Position numbers and translations under genes: made by a program | Shown here: piece after piece, positions 34,481 through 44,244 of the stretch | Layout of the letters: the number at the start of each line of letters is the position of its first letter | Position numbering within the stretch: position 1 is the first letter of the stretch | Notes under the pieces: model-generated | Told to the model about the DNA's origin: nothing | Seen by the model: the letters and a program-made list of their open reading frames with translations, nothing else | Databases searched by the model: none | Source: Shinella yambaruensis | GTDB lineage: Bacteria; Pseudomonadota; Alphaproteobacteria; Rhizobiales; Rhizobiaceae | NCBI RefSeq assembly: GCF_022899355.1 | Contig: NZ_JALJCK010000012.1 | Span: forward strand, 1 to 64,000 | Direction of reading: 5' to 3' | DNA length: 64,000 nt

Positions 34481-35140
34481 GTGGTGGAGATCAAGGGCGT
34501 CAAGTGGAACTATGACCGGGTCGAGGTGATCGCCGACGGCATCGTGCATGGCGTCGGCGTGGTCCTCGCGCTGATCGGCGTGACGGCGCTGATCTTCTAT
34601 GCCACCGTCTGGGCGACGAGCGGGCAGCTGGCGGCCGCCTGGGTCTACGGTATCGGGCTCGTCGTCGCGCTCGCCACCTCCTTCGCCTACAATCTCTGGC
34701 CGGTCTCGAAGGTCAAGTGGCATCTGCGCCGCTTCGACCATGCGGCGATCTTCGTGCTGATCGCCGCCACCTACACGCCCTTCCTGCAGCGCGGCATCGA
34801 CGATCCGCTGCTGGCCGGCATGCTTGTCGGCATCTGGCTGATGGCGGCGGCGGGTATCGCGCTGAAATTCCTCTTTCCCGGCCGCTACGACCGGCTGGCG
34901 ATCCTCATCTATCTCGCCATGGGCTGGAGCGGGGTGCTCGCCGCCGGGCCGCTGACGACGCATCTTTCCACGGCCACGCTGACGCTGATCGTCGCCGGCG
35001 GCGTGCTCTATTCGGTCGGCGTCATCTTCCATGTCTGGGAGAAGCTGCGCTTCCAGAACGCCATCTGGCACGCCTTCGTCGTCGCCGCGGCCGCCGTGCA
35101 TTATTCGGCGGTGCTGACCAGCGTCGTCTCGGGCGTCTGA
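34481..35140 (+). CDS. Hemolysin III family membrane protein
   Basis: A 219-residue protein with seven hydrophobic segments, HlyIII/PAQR family. Metal site residues of the family: ADGIVHGVG (about 18-26), RRFDHAAIF (about 82-90) and WHAFVVAAAAVHYSAV near the C-terminus (two His). GTG start (GTGGTGGAG). These proteins have unproven roles in membrane lipid homeostasis; true haemolysin activity is not implied. Confidence 0.9.
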   Translation: MVEIKGVKWNYDRVEVIADGIVHGVGVVLALIGVTALIFYATVWATSGQLAAAWVYGIGLVVALATSFAYNLWPVSKVKWHLRRFDHAAIFVLIAATYTPFLQRGIDDPLLAGMLVGIWLMAAAGIALKFLFPGRYDRLAILIYLAMGWSGVLAAGPLTTHLSTATLTLIVAGGVLYSVGVIFHVWEKLRFQNAIWHAFVVAAAAVHYSAVLTSVVSGV

Positions 35141-35190
35141 CGGCCTTTCTCGCTGCGATTGCGGCCGCAAGGCCCTGCGCTGGACTTGCT

Positions 35191-35691
35191 CTATTGCGCC
35201 GCTGGGGCGGCGCCCTGCGCGCTCGTGCAGCCCTCGGCCGGCCGCAGCGATTTCACCAGTCTCCCGACGAACGGCGAGATCTCCGCCTTCATCGACTGCG
35301 GGTATTCCAGCACGAAGGAGGCCGCGGCGTCGTCGCACAGCGCGATGATCCGGTGGTAGAGGATGGAATCGACGAGCGTGCCGGAAAGGCTTGCCCAGCC
35401 CGTCGTCTGCCGGTCATAGCTGAGGTCCCAGCCCTCCTGCAGATATGTGGTCCGCCGGTCGGCGACCTCTTCCCCGAACGGCCCGGTCGCCAGGTGGTTC
35501 GCCCAGATGGAGAGCCTCGCCTCGCCCTTCGCATAGGTCCGCCCGTCGCCATTGTCGGCTTCCTGCACGAGCGTGAAACCGGGCGGGATCTCCACCGCAA
35601 AGCCGAAGCGGGCATTGACATAGGGCTCCCAGCCCTGCGCGAAGGCGGCGCCGGGGAGGGCGAGGAAAAGAAGAAGGAGAAAGCGTTGCAC
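35191..35691 (-). CDS. Secreted hypothetical protein
   Basis: A 166-residue protein with signal peptide MQRFLLLLFLALPGAAFA (cleavage after AFA, about residue 18). The mature chain starts QGWEPYVNARFGFAVEIPPGF, a pattern seen in small rhizobial periplasmic proteins of unknown function, and ends with Cys (EGCTSAQ). Two cysteines may pair (ALCDDA and EGCTS). Alone between divergent-to-convergent neighbours. Confidence 0.78.
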   Translation of the reverse strand: MQRFLLLLFLALPGAAFAQGWEPYVNARFGFAVEIPPGFTLVQEADNGDGRTYAKGEARLSIWANHLATGPFGEEVADRRTTYLQEGWDLSYDRQTTGWASLSGTLVDSILYHRIIALCDDAAASFVLEYPQSMKAEISPFVGRLVKSLRPAEGCTSAQGAAPAAQ

Positions 35692-35921
35692 GATCGGCTA
35701 CTCGTTGATGGCGTCCCTTGGGGAACGGACAAAGGTGGGCGTTTCTTCACCCGGCAACCACTGCCGGAGTTCCCGAAGCGATTCCGTTTCAAGGAATTGC
35801 GCAGCGCTTTTAAACTGTTGCAGCACCCTTCGCGCGTCAAGTTTGCGGCGCGGCGCCGGAATGCAGGCTGGACAGCTTTCCCGCTCCTCCTGTATGGCAG
35901 GAGGCAGAACCGGGGGGAACC
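35692..35921. other. Intergenic gap without clear signals
   Basis: About 230 bases between the divergent secreted-protein gene and the GNAT gene. No reading frame with a ribosome site or hairpin of note was seen; promoters for both neighbours must lie here. Confidence 0.5.
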
Positions 35922-36425
35922 ATGGACATCACGATACGCGACGCCGTGGAGGCGGATCTTCCCGGCATCATGGACATCTACAACGATGCCGTCGCCAACA
36001 CGACGGCGATCTGGAACGAGGCCATCGTCGACCTCGACAATCGCAAGGCCTGGTTCTCCGCCCGCCGGGAGCGCGGTTTCCCGGTGCTCGTCGCCATGCG
36101 CGGCAAGCAGGTGATCGGCTATGCCTCCTATGGCGACTGGCGGGCCTTCGACGGTTATCGCCACACGGTCGAGCATTCCGTCTATGTGCGCGGCGATTGT
36201 CGCGGCACCGGCACGGGCAAGCGCCTTCTCAAGGCGCTGATCGACCGGGCAGGCTTCAACGGCATCCATGTCATGATCGCCGGCATCGAGGCGGAGAACG
36301 CCGCCTCGATCAAGCTGCACGAAAAGCTCGGCTTCCGGGTGGTCGGCCGGTTCAGCGAGGTCGGCATCAAGTTCGGCCGCTGGCTGGACCTGACCTGCAT
36401 GGAACTCAAGGTTCCCAAGCGGTAG
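35922..36425 (+). CDS. Phosphinothricin/methionine sulfoximine N-acetyltransferase-like (GNAT)
   Basis: A 167-residue GNAT of the PAT/MnaT group. Family markers: IRDAVEADLPGIMDIYNDAVANTTAIWNE at the N-terminus (ATIRxATxxDLxAIxxIYNxxV pattern), the DWRAFDGYRHTVEHSVYVRGDCRGTGTGKRLL acetyl-CoA loop (R-G-T-G-T-G) and NAASIKLHEKLGFRVVG near the end. These enzymes acetylate the free amino group of glutamate analogues. The start has GGGGGGAACC upstream. It converges with msrB. Confidence 0.88.
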   Translation: MDITIRDAVEADLPGIMDIYNDAVANTTAIWNEAIVDLDNRKAWFSARRERGFPVLVAMRGKQVIGYASYGDWRAFDGYRHTVEHSVYVRGDCRGTGTGKRLLKALIDRAGFNGIHVMIAGIEAENAASIKLHEKLGFRVVGRFSEVGIKFGRWLDLTCMELKVPKR

Positions 36426-36459
36426 GGCCGGCCGGCCCGAGACCGCCTTTCCGCGCGCC

Positions 36460-36867
36460 TCAATCCGGATCGAAGCGGAGCGCCACGCCGTTCATGCAGA
36501 AGCGCAGGCCCGTCGGCGGCGGGCCGTCCGGGAAGACGTGGCCGAGATGGGCGTCGCAGTCCGAACAGCGGATCTCCGTGCGCGTCATGCCGTAGGAATA
36601 ATCGGAATGGTCGCTCACCGCGCCGGGCTCGATCGGCTGGTAGAAGCTCGGCCAGCCGGTGCCGGAATTGAACTTCGCCTCCGACCGGTAAAGCGGCCTG
36701 TCGCAGCAGATGCAGCGATAGGTGCCCTTCTTGGAAAGGTCGAAATCGGGGCTGGAGAAGGCGCGTTCCGTGCCGTGCTCGCGCGTGATGCGGAACTGCT
36801 CCGGCGTCAGGATCTCCCGCCACTCGTCCTTCGTCTTGTTGACCTTCAACGTCTTCGTGTCGCTCAT
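36460..36867 (-). CDS. msrB: Peptide methionine-R-sulfoxide reductase MsrB
   Basis: A 135-residue MsrB reducing the R epimer of methionine sulfoxide. The zinc site is two CxxC pairs: [11 protein letters not shown] (about 46-51) and [14 protein letters not shown] (about 95-98). The catalytic Cys is in [14 protein letters not shown] (about 118). [11 protein letters not shown] is the substrate-pocket block. Start at MSDTKTLKV with AGGAGGAC upstream. Length normal for the single-domain form. Fits the oxidative-stress theme with sodB. Confidence 0.94.
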   Translation of the reverse strand: MSDTKTLKVNKTKDEWREILTPEQFRITREHGTERAFSSPDFDLSKKGTYRCICCDRPLYRSEAKFNSGTGWPSFYQPIEPGAVSDHSDYSYGMTRTEIRCSDCDAHLGHVFPDGPPPTGLRFCMNGVALRFDPD

Positions 36868-36969
36868 CGCGTCCTCCTGTCGGTGCATAGATAGGGTGCC
36901 GGTGGCGGCAAGACAATCGTCGGCTGTGTTCCATTGCGGGATTGGCAATCGTGCGGTTTGTGGCGTAGG

Positions 36970-36997
36970 GTAATACCCGTTTTCAACAGGGTATTAC
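36970..36997. promoter_or_regulatory. Inverted repeat before AbrB/VapC operon
   Basis: GTAATACCC-N10-GGGTATTAC, nine perfect pairs, ending 9 bases before the antitoxin ATG. The likely autoregulatory operator of the pair. Confidence 0.7.
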
Positions 36998-37006
36998 TGA
37001 GGTTTC

Positions 37007-37240
37007 ATGAGCACGACGGTGACGAGCAAGGGGCAGGTGACGATCCCCAAGGCCGTGCGGGATTTTCTCGGCATCGGCCCCGGCAGCAGGGTCGAATTCC
37101 GCAGGGTCCGGGACGGCAGCATTGTCGTGGTGCCGCTGGACGACGCCCGACCGGAAAGCCGGTTCGCCCGCCTGCGGGGTCAGGCCGGCAAAGGGATGAC
37201 GACGGACGAGATCATGGCGCTGACGCGCGGCGACGATTGA
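37007..37240 (+). CDS. AbrB/SpoVT-type antitoxin
   Basis: A 77-residue protein with the AbrB swapped-hairpin domain: VTSKGQVTIPKAVRDFLGIGPGSRVEF (about 5-31), the standard form. The C-terminal part (GMTTDEIMALTRGDD) should bind the toxin. Three bases separate its stop from the toxin ATG. Typical vapB partner of a PIN toxin. Confidence 0.9.
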   Translation: MSTTVTSKGQVTIPKAVRDFLGIGPGSRVEFRRVRDGSIVVVPLDDARPESRFARLRGQAGKGMTTDEIMALTRGDD

Positions 37241-37243
37241 CCC

Positions 37244-37660
37244 ATGTTTCTGGTCGATACGAACGTCCTGCTCGACCTCGTGACGGAAGACCCGGTCTGG
37301 GCCGCGTGGTCGCAGGCGGAGCTGGAAGCCGCCGCGCTGCTCGGTCCTCTCGGGATCAACGATGTCGTCTATGCCGAGCTTTCGGTGCGCTACCGCGATA
37401 TTGCCGATCTCGATGCGATGATCGCGCTTGCGGAACTGGACCATCTGCCCATGCCGCGGCAGGCGCTTTTTCTTGCCGGAAAGGCCTTCCAGGCCTACCG
37501 CAGGACCGGCGGCAGCCGGACGGGCGTGCTGCCGGATTTCTTCATCGGCGCCCATGCCGCGGTCGCCGGCCTGACCTTGATCACGCGCGATGCCGCGCGA
37601 TACCGTACCTATTTCCCGAACCTTGCCGTGCGCACGCCCGATGCGCGTGAAGGTGGGTAA
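37244..37660 (+). CDS. VapC-type PIN-domain toxin
   Basis: A 138-residue PIN ribonuclease. Acidic residues: Asp5 (FLVDTNVLLDL), Glu in YAELSVRY (about 47), Asp in VLPDFFIGAHA (about 98) and Asp in LITRDAARYRTYFP (about 114-121). The order D-E-D-D is complete, so it should be an active Mg-dependent ribonuclease. Partner AbrB antitoxin upstream. Confidence 0.92.
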   Translation: MFLVDTNVLLDLVTEDPVWAAWSQAELEAAALLGPLGINDVVYAELSVRYRDIADLDAMIALAELDHLPMPRQALFLAGKAFQAYRRTGGSRTGVLPDFFIGAHAAVAGLTLITRDAARYRTYFPNLAVRTPDAREGG

Positions 37661-37773
37661 AACGTCGCAGGTTTGTCGTTCAAGGGTGGCGGTTTTCCTT
37701 CCGGCGACGTAGAACCGGCGATCTGAAAAAAAACACGGCACGACGGGCAAAGCCCGCGCATGAGGGAGAGGGG

Positions 37774-40098
37774 ATGCTACCAGACACGATGGGCTTGACC
37801 TTCCTTGCCTTCTGTCTGCCGTTTCTCGGCGCGCTGGTCGCGCCCGCGCTCACGCGGATCCTCGGGCACAATGCCGCCTGGCCTCTGGCGCTGGTGCCGG
37901 CGGCGATCTTCCTGCATTTCCTCGGCTTCAATGCGGAGGTCGCGCGCGGCGAGATCGTCACGGGCGGCTATGCCTGGGTGCCGTCCTACAATGTCAGCTT
38001 CTCCTGGCTGATCGACGGCCTGTCGCTCGCCTTCCTGCTCTTGATCTCCGGCATCGGCACGCTGATCGTGCTCTATGCCGGCGGCTACCTGAAGGGCCAC
38101 CCGCACCAGGGGCGGTTCTTCTCCTTCATCCTGATGTTCATGGGCGCGATGCTCGGCCTCGTCGCCTCCGACAGCTTCCTGATGCTCTTCGTCTTCTGGG
38201 AGCTGACCTCGATCACCTCCTTCCTGCTGATCGGCTTCGACCATGCGCGGGAGGCCGCGCGCCGCGCCGCGCTGCAGGCGCTGGTCGTCACCGGCGGCGG
38301 CGGGCTCTTCCTTCTGGCGGGGCTGCTGCTGCTGTGGAACGTCACCGACGTCACGCAGCTGTCGCTTCTGATGTCCTTCGGCGCGGAGGTGCGGGCAAGC
38401 CCGTTCTACCTGCCGCTGCTCTTCCTCATCCTCGGCGGCGCCTTCACCAAGTCGGCGCAGTTCCCGTTCCATTTCTGGCTGCCGAACGCCATGGAGGCGC
38501 CGACGCCCGTCTCGGCCTATCTCCATTCGGCCACCATGGTGAAGGCCGGCGTCTACCTCCTGATGCGGCTAAACCCCGTGATGGGCGACACGCCCGCCTG
38601 GGAGACGATCCTGCCGGCCTTCGGCGGGCTGACGCTCATCGTCGGCGCGGTGCTCGCCATCCGCCAGAGCGACCTGAAGCTGATGCTCGCCTATACGACG
38701 GTCGCCTCGCTCGGCCTTCTCGTGATGCTGACCGGCTTCGGCTCGCAGCATGCAGTGGCCGCCGCCGCGCTCTATCTCGTCGCCCACTCGCTCTTCAAGG
38801 GCGCGCTCTTCATGGTCGCCGGCCTCATCGACCACGAGACGGGCACGCGCGACATCACCCGGCTCGGCGGGCTCAGGCGGGCGATGCCCGTCACCTTCCT
38901 TGCCGCGCTGCTCGCCTCGCTCTCCATGGCCGGCCTGCCGCCCTTCTTCGGCTTCCTCGCCAAGGAGGAGATCTATGCGGCGCTTGCCGGCGGCAGCCTG
39001 CGCGCCGTCGCGTTCACCGCCGCGGCCGTCGTCGGCAACGGGCTGATGTTCGCCGTCGCCTTCGCGGTGGCGCTGAAACCGTTCCTCGGCGCGCCGGTCA
39101 AGACGCCGAAGCATGCGCATGAGGGGCCGGCCCTCCTGTGGATCGGCCCCGTGCTGCTCGCCGTCAAGGGGCTTGTCATCGGCCTCTTCTCCGCCGCCGC
39201 CCATGCCCTGCTGACGTCGCCGCTCGCCTCCGCCATTGCCGGCAAGCCGCAGACGGTCACCATTTCGGCCGTGCCGCATCTCGGCCTCGCGCTGGCGCTG
39301 TCCGTCGTCACCATTGTCTTCGGCATCGCCGTCTTCCTCTTCATCGACAAGGCGCGCGCGGCGGCGAACCGGCTGGTCGAGGATATCGGCTGGGGACCGG
39401 ACCGTGGCTTCGACCAGGTGATGACGGGCCTCGTACGCGCCGCCGCGGCGATCACCCGCCTCGTCCAGCCCGGCCGCATGGAAATCTACATGACGGCGAC
39501 CTTCGCGGTGATCGCGCTGGCGCTGCTCGTGCCGCCCGCCGTCTATGGCGAATGGCCGCGCCTGCCGGTCTGGCCGGCCGACATGCCGTTCCACGAACTG
39601 GCGGTCATGGCGCTCGCGGTCCTCGGCATCGGCGCGGTGCTGACGGCGCGCAATCGCCTGACGGCCATCGTCGCGCTCGGCATCCAGGGCTTCTGCGTCG
39701 CATTGCTCTTCCTGCTGTTCGGCGCGCCGGACCTCGCCTTCACGCAGTTCATGATCGAGACGCTGTCGGTCGTCATCCTCGCCCTCGTCATGACGCGGCT
39801 GAAGCTGACGCCGCGCGACCACCGCCCCTTGCGCGAGAAGATCCCGGACGCGGTCATCGCCATCGCCTGCGGCCTCGGCTTCTCGCTCTACCTCCTGAAG
39901 GTCACGCAGGGCCGGTTCGACACGGCGCTCACCGATTTCTTCAACCTCTATTCCAAGACGATCGCGCATGGCGCCAATGTCGTGAACGTCATCATCGTCG
40001 ATTTCCGCGGCACGGACACGCTGGGCGAGATCGCCGTCGTCATGGTGACGGGCCTGGCGATCCTGTCGATCATCCGCATCCGCAAGGGGAGGGCGTGA
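37774..40098 (+). CDS. mrpA: Mrp-type cation/H+ antiporter subunit A
   Basis: A 774-residue membrane protein, MrpA/PhaA with about 20 spans, homologous to complex I NuoL in its first two-thirds ([36 protein letters not shown], residues about 228-263, is the proton-channel block; the Lys, Glu and His pattern is conserved). The C-terminal third (about 580-774) carries the MrpA-specific MnhB/DUF4040-like extension. First gene of the mrpABCDEFG operon for Na+(K+)/H+ exchange. Between mrpA and mrpB there is a mosaic repeat of 160 bases. RBS GAGGGAGAGGGG. Confidence 0.93.
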   Translation: MLPDTMGLTFLAFCLPFLGALVAPALTRILGHNAAWPLALVPAAIFLHFLGFNAEVARGEIVTGGYAWVPSYNVSFSWLIDGLSLAFLLLISGIGTLIVLYAGGYLKGHPHQGRFFSFILMFMGAMLGLVASDSFLMLFVFWELTSITSFLLIGFDHAREAARRAALQALVVTGGGGLFLLAGLLLLWNVTDVTQLSLLMSFGAEVRASPFYLPLLFLILGGAFTKSAQFPFHFWLPNAMEAPTPVSAYLHSATMVKAGVYLLMRLNPVMGDTPAWETILPAFGGLTLIVGAVLAIRQSDLKLMLAYTTVASLGLLVMLTGFGSQHAVAAAALYLVAHSLFKGALFMVAGLIDHETGTRDITRLGGLRRAMPVTFLAALLASLSMAGLPPFFGFLAKEEIYAALAGGSLRAVAFTAAAVVGNGLMFAVAFAVALKPFLGAPVKTPKHAHEGPALLWIGPVLLAVKGLVIGLFSAAAHALLTSPLASAIAGKPQTVTISAVPHLGLALALSVVTIVFGIAVFLFIDKARAAANRLVEDIGWGPDRGFDQVMTGLVRAAAAITRLVQPGRMEIYMTATFAVIALALLVPPAVYGEWPRLPVWPADMPFHELAVMALAVLGIGAVLTARNRLTAIVALGIQGFCVALLFLLFGAPDLAFTQFMIETLSVVILALVMTRLKLTPRDHRPLREKIPDAVIAIACGLGFSLYLLKVTQGRFDTALTDFFNLYSKTIAHGANVVNVIIVDFRGTDTLGEIAVVMVTGLAILSIIRIRKGRA

Positions 40099-40143
40099 TG
40101 GGCAGGGTCTTTGGTCGCCGTCCTCAGAGGCAGAGCAATGCCA

Positions 40144-40302
40144 TTACCCCCCTCTGCCCTGCCGGGCATCTCCCCCACAAGGGGGGAGATCGGCAGGAGG
40201 CCAGAACCTTGCTCGATCAGCAACGCCGCAGACGGGCGAAACTTCGCTCCATCCAATCTCCCCCCCTGTGGGGGAGATGTCCGGCAGGGCAGAGGGGGGT
40301 GT
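40144..40302. repeat. Mosaic inverted-repeat element inside the mrp operon
   Basis: About 160 bases with outer arms CTGCCCTGCCGGGCATCTCC and its complement, separated by a unique core, placed between mrpA stop and mrpB start. It is a diverged member of the family at 4335 and 46307. In RNA it would form a stable stem in the polycistronic transcript. Confidence 0.85.
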
Positions 40303-40333
40303 CCCCGCACGTCCCAGCGAAAGGCCGGCGCCC

Positions 40334-40753
40334 ATGACCACGCTCATCTTCCGCACCGTCGCCCCGTTCCTTACCGCGCTCATGGTGCTGTTCTCACTCT
40401 TCGTGCTGCTGCGCGGCCACAACGAGCCGGGCGGCGGGTTCATCGGCGGGCTGATCGCCGTCTCGGCCTTCGCGATCTACGGCATCGCCAACGGCATTGC
40501 CGCCGTGCGCAGGGCGCTGTGGTTCCATCCGATGGCGATCTCGGCCTTCGGGCTCTTCATCGCGGCGATCGCCGGCCTGATGTCGATCTTTTTCGCCGTG
40601 CCCTTCATGACGGGGCTCTGGGTCTATCCGGTCATCCTCGGCGTCGAGATCCCGCTTTCCAGCGTCATGCTGTTCGATACCGGCGTCTATCTCGTGGTGG
40701 TGGGCGCGATCACCTCGATCGCCCTGGCGCTGGAAGCGGAGGAGGACGCCTGA
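40334..40753 (+). CDS. mrpB: Mrp antiporter subunit B
   Basis: A 139-residue membrane protein with four spans, MnhB/MrpB family (PFAM MnhB). Contains [19 protein letters not shown], the conserved GGGFxGG loop. Its TGA overlaps the ATG of mrpC (TGATG). Start has a poor ribosome site after the repeat, so translational coupling to mrpA is unlikely. Confidence 0.9.
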   Translation: MTTLIFRTVAPFLTALMVLFSLFVLLRGHNEPGGGFIGGLIAVSAFAIYGIANGIAAVRRALWFHPMAISAFGLFIAAIAGLMSIFFAVPFMTGLWVYPVILGVEIPLSSVMLFDTGVYLVVVGAITSIALALEAEEDA

Positions 40754-41130
40754 TGGAAGTACCCTTCGTCCTCCTCATCGGCCTGTTCTTTTCCGCGGCC
40801 GTCTATCTGATGCTGTCGAAGTTCCTGGTGCGCGTGCTGCTCGGCGTCGTGCTGCTCGGCAATGCGGTGAACCTCCTCATCTTCACCAATGGCCGCATCC
40901 TGCGCGAGGTGCCGCCGATCATCCCGGCCGGCCATGACGTGCCGAAGGCGCTCACCGCCAATCCGCTGCCGCAGGCGCTCATCCTGACGGCGATCGTCAT
41001 TTCCTTCTCCTTCTTCGCCTTCCTGCTGGTGCTCGTCTACCGCGCCTACCAGGACCTCGGCACCGACAACGGCAACGAGATGCGCCTGGCCGAACCGGAG
41101 AACGATCCCCTTCCGCCGACCGGCTACTGA
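40753..41130 (+). CDS. mrpC: Mrp antiporter subunit C
   Basis: A 125-residue NuoK-like protein with three spans; conserved LLGNAVNLLIFTNG and ALILTAIVISFSFFAFLLVLVYR (second Glu-containing region of NuoK is replaced as usual in MrpC). Overlaps mrpB by one base. It forms the small-subunit block of the antiporter. Confidence 0.9.
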   Translation: MEVPFVLLIGLFFSAAVYLMLSKFLVRVLLGVVLLGNAVNLLIFTNGRILREVPPIIPAGHDVPKALTANPLPQALILTAIVISFSFFAFLLVLVYRAYQDLGTDNGNEMRLAEPENDPLPPTGY

Positions 41131-41147
41131 CAGGAACCGACCCGCCA

Positions 41148-42689
41148 ATGGCCGTAACGCCGACCGATCTTTCCGCAGCCCTCGTCATGACCCCGGTCGC
41201 CCCCGCCGACTGGCTGGTCGTGCTGCCGCCCGCCTGGTGCATCCTGGCCGGCGCGGTGCTCCTGATGGCCCGCAAGTCGCTGCACCTGCAGGGCTTCCTC
41301 GCGGTCCCCGCGCTGGCCGTGCTGGTGCTGCTCGATGCGCTGCTGCTTGCCCATGTTGCGGAAAACGGTCCCGTGATGATGGTCATGGGCCGCTGGCTGC
41401 CGCCCTTCGGCATCGCGTTCACGGCGGACCTGACCGGCGTGCTCTTCGCCCTTGCGGGCGCCGTCGTGGCGCTTGCCGGCGCCGTGCACGCGCTCACCGA
41501 TATCGACGGCAGCGGCCGGCGCTACGGCTTCTATCCGTTCCTGCTGCTGCTGATGGCCGGCGTTTCCGGCGCCTTCCTGACGGGCGACATCTTCAACCTC
41601 TATGTCTGGTTCGAGGTGCTGCTGATCTCGTCCTTCGGCCTGATCACGCTCGGCTCGGAGCCGCGGCAGATCGACGGCGCGATCAAGTATGCCTTCCTGA
41701 ACCTCATCGCCACGACGCTGTTCCTGATCACGACCGGCTATCTCTACGGCATCTTCGGCACGCTCAACATGGCCGACATCGCCACGAAGGCGGCGGCGGG
41801 CCGCGCCGAGCTGCCGCTGATGACGCTCGCCATGCTCTACCTCACCGCCTTCGGCATGAAGGCCGCGGCCTTCCCGGTGAATTTCTGGCTGCCGGCCTCC
41901 TACCACACGCCGCGCATCGTGGTGTCCGCGCTGTTCGCGGGCCTCCTCACCAAGGTCGGCATCTATGCGCTGCTGCGCACGCTGATCATGCTCTTTCCCG
42001 TCGAGCGGGAGGAACTTAGCTTCGTCATCGCGCTCACCGGCGCCGCCACCATGCTCCTCGGCGCGCTCGGCGCGCTCGGGCAGAACGACATCCGCCGGCT
42101 GCTCGGCTATCTCGTCATCTCGGGCATCGGCATCATGCTGGCCGGCCTGTCGCTCGGCAGCCCGGGCGGCACCGGCGGGGCGATCTTCTATGCGCTGCAT
42201 TCCATGGTCGTGATGACGGGGCTCTACATGGCGGCGGGGCTTGCCGGGCGGCTTTCCGGCACGTTCGATCTTTCCCGCCTCGGCGGACTTTATACGCGCT
42301 CGGCGCTGTTCTCCGCGCTGTCGCTGGTGCTGTTCTTCGCCGTCTCCGGCCTGCCGCCGTTCTCCGGCTTCTGGCCGAAGGTCATGGTGGCCAAGGCGGC
42401 CATGGATATCGGCGCCTGGTGGCTGGCGGCGGTGGTCTTCCTCAGCGGCTTCCTGACGACCATCGCGGTCGGCCGGGTGTTTCTCTTGGCCTACTGGCGC
42501 CCGGCGGACGGGGCCCTTGCGGCAGAGGCCATTCCGGCAAGCGCGCTGCTGCCGCTTGCCGTGCTCACCGTGCTGACGGTGGTCTTCGGCCTCTTTCCGG
42601 ATGCGCTGCTCTCGACCATCCAGCTCGCCGCGCAGGGGCTGGCCGATCCGCGGGCCTATGTCGGCTCCGTCTTTCCGGGAGGCAACTGA
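41148..42689 (+). CDS. mrpD: Mrp antiporter subunit D
   Basis: A 513-residue NuoM/NuoN-like membrane subunit with about 14 spans. The channel block is AFPVNFWLPASYHTPRIVVSALFAGLLTKVGIYAL (about 243-277) with conserved Glu and Lys positions earlier (WFEVLLISSFGL). Part of the proton pathway. Start 17 bases after mrpC stop. Confidence 0.92.
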   Translation: MAVTPTDLSAALVMTPVAPADWLVVLPPAWCILAGAVLLMARKSLHLQGFLAVPALAVLVLLDALLLAHVAENGPVMMVMGRWLPPFGIAFTADLTGVLFALAGAVVALAGAVHALTDIDGSGRRYGFYPFLLLLMAGVSGAFLTGDIFNLYVWFEVLLISSFGLITLGSEPRQIDGAIKYAFLNLIATTLFLITTGYLYGIFGTLNMADIATKAAAGRAELPLMTLAMLYLTAFGMKAAAFPVNFWLPASYHTPRIVVSALFAGLLTKVGIYALLRTLIMLFPVEREELSFVIALTGAATMLLGALGALGQNDIRRLLGYLVISGIGIMLAGLSLGSPGGTGGAIFYALHSMVVMTGLYMAAGLAGRLSGTFDLSRLGGLYTRSALFSALSLVLFFAVSGLPPFSGFWPKVMVAKAAMDIGAWWLAAVVFLSGFLTTIAVGRVFLLAYWRPADGALAAEAIPASALLPLAVLTVLTVVFGLFPDALLSTIQLAAQGLADPRAYVGSVFPGGN

Positions 42690-42690
42690 C

Positions 42691-43164
42691 ATGCGGCCCG
42701 CCTTCACCGTCGCCCTGTTCGCGCTCGCCTGGCTTGCCGTCTCCGGCAGCTTCACCATCCCCAACCTCTTGCTCGGCATCGTCGCGGGCGCCCTGTCGCT
42801 CGCGCTGATCCGCGATCACATCCGCCCGGACGGAAGGCGCATCCGGCCGCTGAAGGTGCTGTCGCTCCTCCTGCTGTTCATCAAGGAACTGGCGCTCTCC
42901 GCCTGGAAGGTGGCGGTGCTGGTGGCGAGCCCGAAAATGGCGCTGAAGCCCGGCATCTTCGCCTTTCCGCTGACGGTCGACCGGGATTTCGAGATTACGC
43001 TGCTCGCCAATCTCATCACGCTGACGCCGGGCACGCTCTCCGTCGACGTCTCCGCCGACCGCAAGGTGCTCTACGTGCACGCGCTCGACTGCTCCGATCC
43101 CGTCGGCGCGCGGCGGGACATCGCCGGTGGTTTTGAGAAGAAGATCCTGGAGGCTTTCCGCTGA
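42691..43164 (+). CDS. mrpE: Mrp antiporter subunit E
   Basis: A 157-residue membrane protein, MnhE/MrpE family with two spans and a cytoplasmic tail. The block [33 protein letters not shown] (about 99-131) is the family hallmark. ATG one base after mrpD stop codon; its own TGA overlaps mrpF ATG. Confidence 0.92.
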   Translation: MRPAFTVALFALAWLAVSGSFTIPNLLLGIVAGALSLALIRDHIRPDGRRIRPLKVLSLLLLFIKELALSAWKVAVLVASPKMALKPGIFAFPLTVDRDFEITLLANLITLTPGTLSVDVSADRKVLYVHALDCSDPVGARRDIAGGFEKKILEAFR

Positions 43165-43529
43165 TGGATGCCGAAACCGTCATCTCCGCCGCCGCCACGA
43201 TCGCGCTCTTCCTGATGTGCGCGGCCTTCTTCCTGACGGCCTACCGGGTCGTCAAGGGGCCGACGCTGCCGGACCGCATCGTCGCGCTCGACATGCTGGT
43301 GGCCATCGCCATCGGCTTCATCGCCGTCCTCGCCATCAGGACCGGCTTCAACCTCTATATCGACATCGCCATCGCGCTCGGCCTCGTCGGCTTCCTCGCC
43401 ACCGTCGCCTTCGCGCGTTTCGTGCTGCGCCAGGGCATGGAGGCGGACGAACCGGCGGCAGGCGGCGAAAGCCCCGTCCGCAAGGGCGTGCGGCAGGGCA
43501 AAACGGCCAAGGCAAGGAGGCGGCGCTGA
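43164..43529 (+). CDS. mrpF: Mrp antiporter subunit F
   Basis: A 121-residue protein with three spans, MnhF/MrpF family, with [25 protein letters not shown] (about 30-54) conserved. The tail from about 90 is longer and more basic than usual ([14 protein letters not shown]). Overlaps mrpG by one base. Confidence 0.9.
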   Translation: MDAETVISAAATIALFLMCAAFFLTAYRVVKGPTLPDRIVALDMLVAIAIGFIAVLAIRTGFNLYIDIAIALGLVGFLATVAFARFVLRQGMEADEPAAGGESPVRKGVRQGKTAKARRRR

Positions 43530-43885
43530 TGCTGGATCTCGTTCTCGCGGTCGTCGTCGCCATCATGCTGGTCGCCGGCGGCATCTTCACCTTCCTGGCG
43601 GCCCTCGGCATCGTGCGCCTGCCGGATGTCTATACCCGCATGCACGCCGCCTCGAAGGCCGGCACGGTCGGCTCCGGCCTCATGCTCTTTGCCGCCGGCT
43701 TCCATTCGCTCGATGCGGCGATCTTCACGCGGGCGCTCGCCGGCTTCGTCTTCTTCGTGCTGACGGCGCCGATCGCCGCCCATCTCGTCGCCAGGGCGGC
43801 CCACGAGGCCGGCTATCGCCTCTCGCGCCATACTGTGCTTGACGAGATGCGCGATGCGCGCGAACGCGGCAACAAGAAGCGTTGA
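43529..43885 (+). CDS. mrpG: Mrp antiporter subunit G
   Basis: A 118-residue protein with three spans, MnhG/MrpG family; conserved [29 protein letters not shown] (about 21-49). Last gene of the complete seven-gene operon, followed by a weak terminator and a 410-base AT-rich gap. Confidence 0.92.
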   Translation: MLDLVLAVVVAIMLVAGGIFTFLAALGIVRLPDVYTRMHAASKAGTVGSGLMLFAAGFHSLDAAIFTRALAGFVFFVLTAPIAAHLVARAAHEAGYRLSRHTVLDEMRDARERGNKKR

Positions 43886-43923
43886 TAAAGGGTTGAACGC
43901 CCAGTCCTCAGAAATTGTAGTAT

Positions 43924-43950
43924 CCACTAACTTTTAGTGGCTTGCCTTTT
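43924..43950 (+). terminator. Weak terminator of the mrp operon
   Basis: CCACTAA-CTT-TTAGTGG, seven pairs with a three-base loop, followed by CTTGCCTTTTC. Short stem and imperfect U-tract 39 bases after mrpG. Candidate only. Confidence 0.55.
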
Positions 43951-44244
43951 CTATTGAAAGCTTCCGTTTTGTCTTCACAAAATAATACTGGACAATGAAT
44001 TGTGGAATGGTATTTCAGACGAAGTAAAGCATCCGGGTTGAATAGGCTTGTATGCGGTTTTCCTGTTTAAGTTGAGTTCGAGCCGTATCTATGCCCATGA
44101 GGTATATGCCGGCAGGAGCTGGCGCATGACACGGCGGCCGCTATAGTGGAAGTTATATTGACGAAAATGTCTGCATTTCGACGGGCGAGCATTATTCTGC
44201 CACAGGATCACCCGACAAGGACGCTTTACGCCGAATTCATTGTC
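43951..44244. other. AT-rich promoter region of mucR
   Basis: About 300 bases, distinctly richer in A and T than the surrounding genes, with no reading frame having a ribosome site. MucR binds AT-rich DNA and represses its own gene in other rhizobia, so this is the probable autoregulatory region. No clear -35/-10 pair can be named with confidence. Confidence 0.5.
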
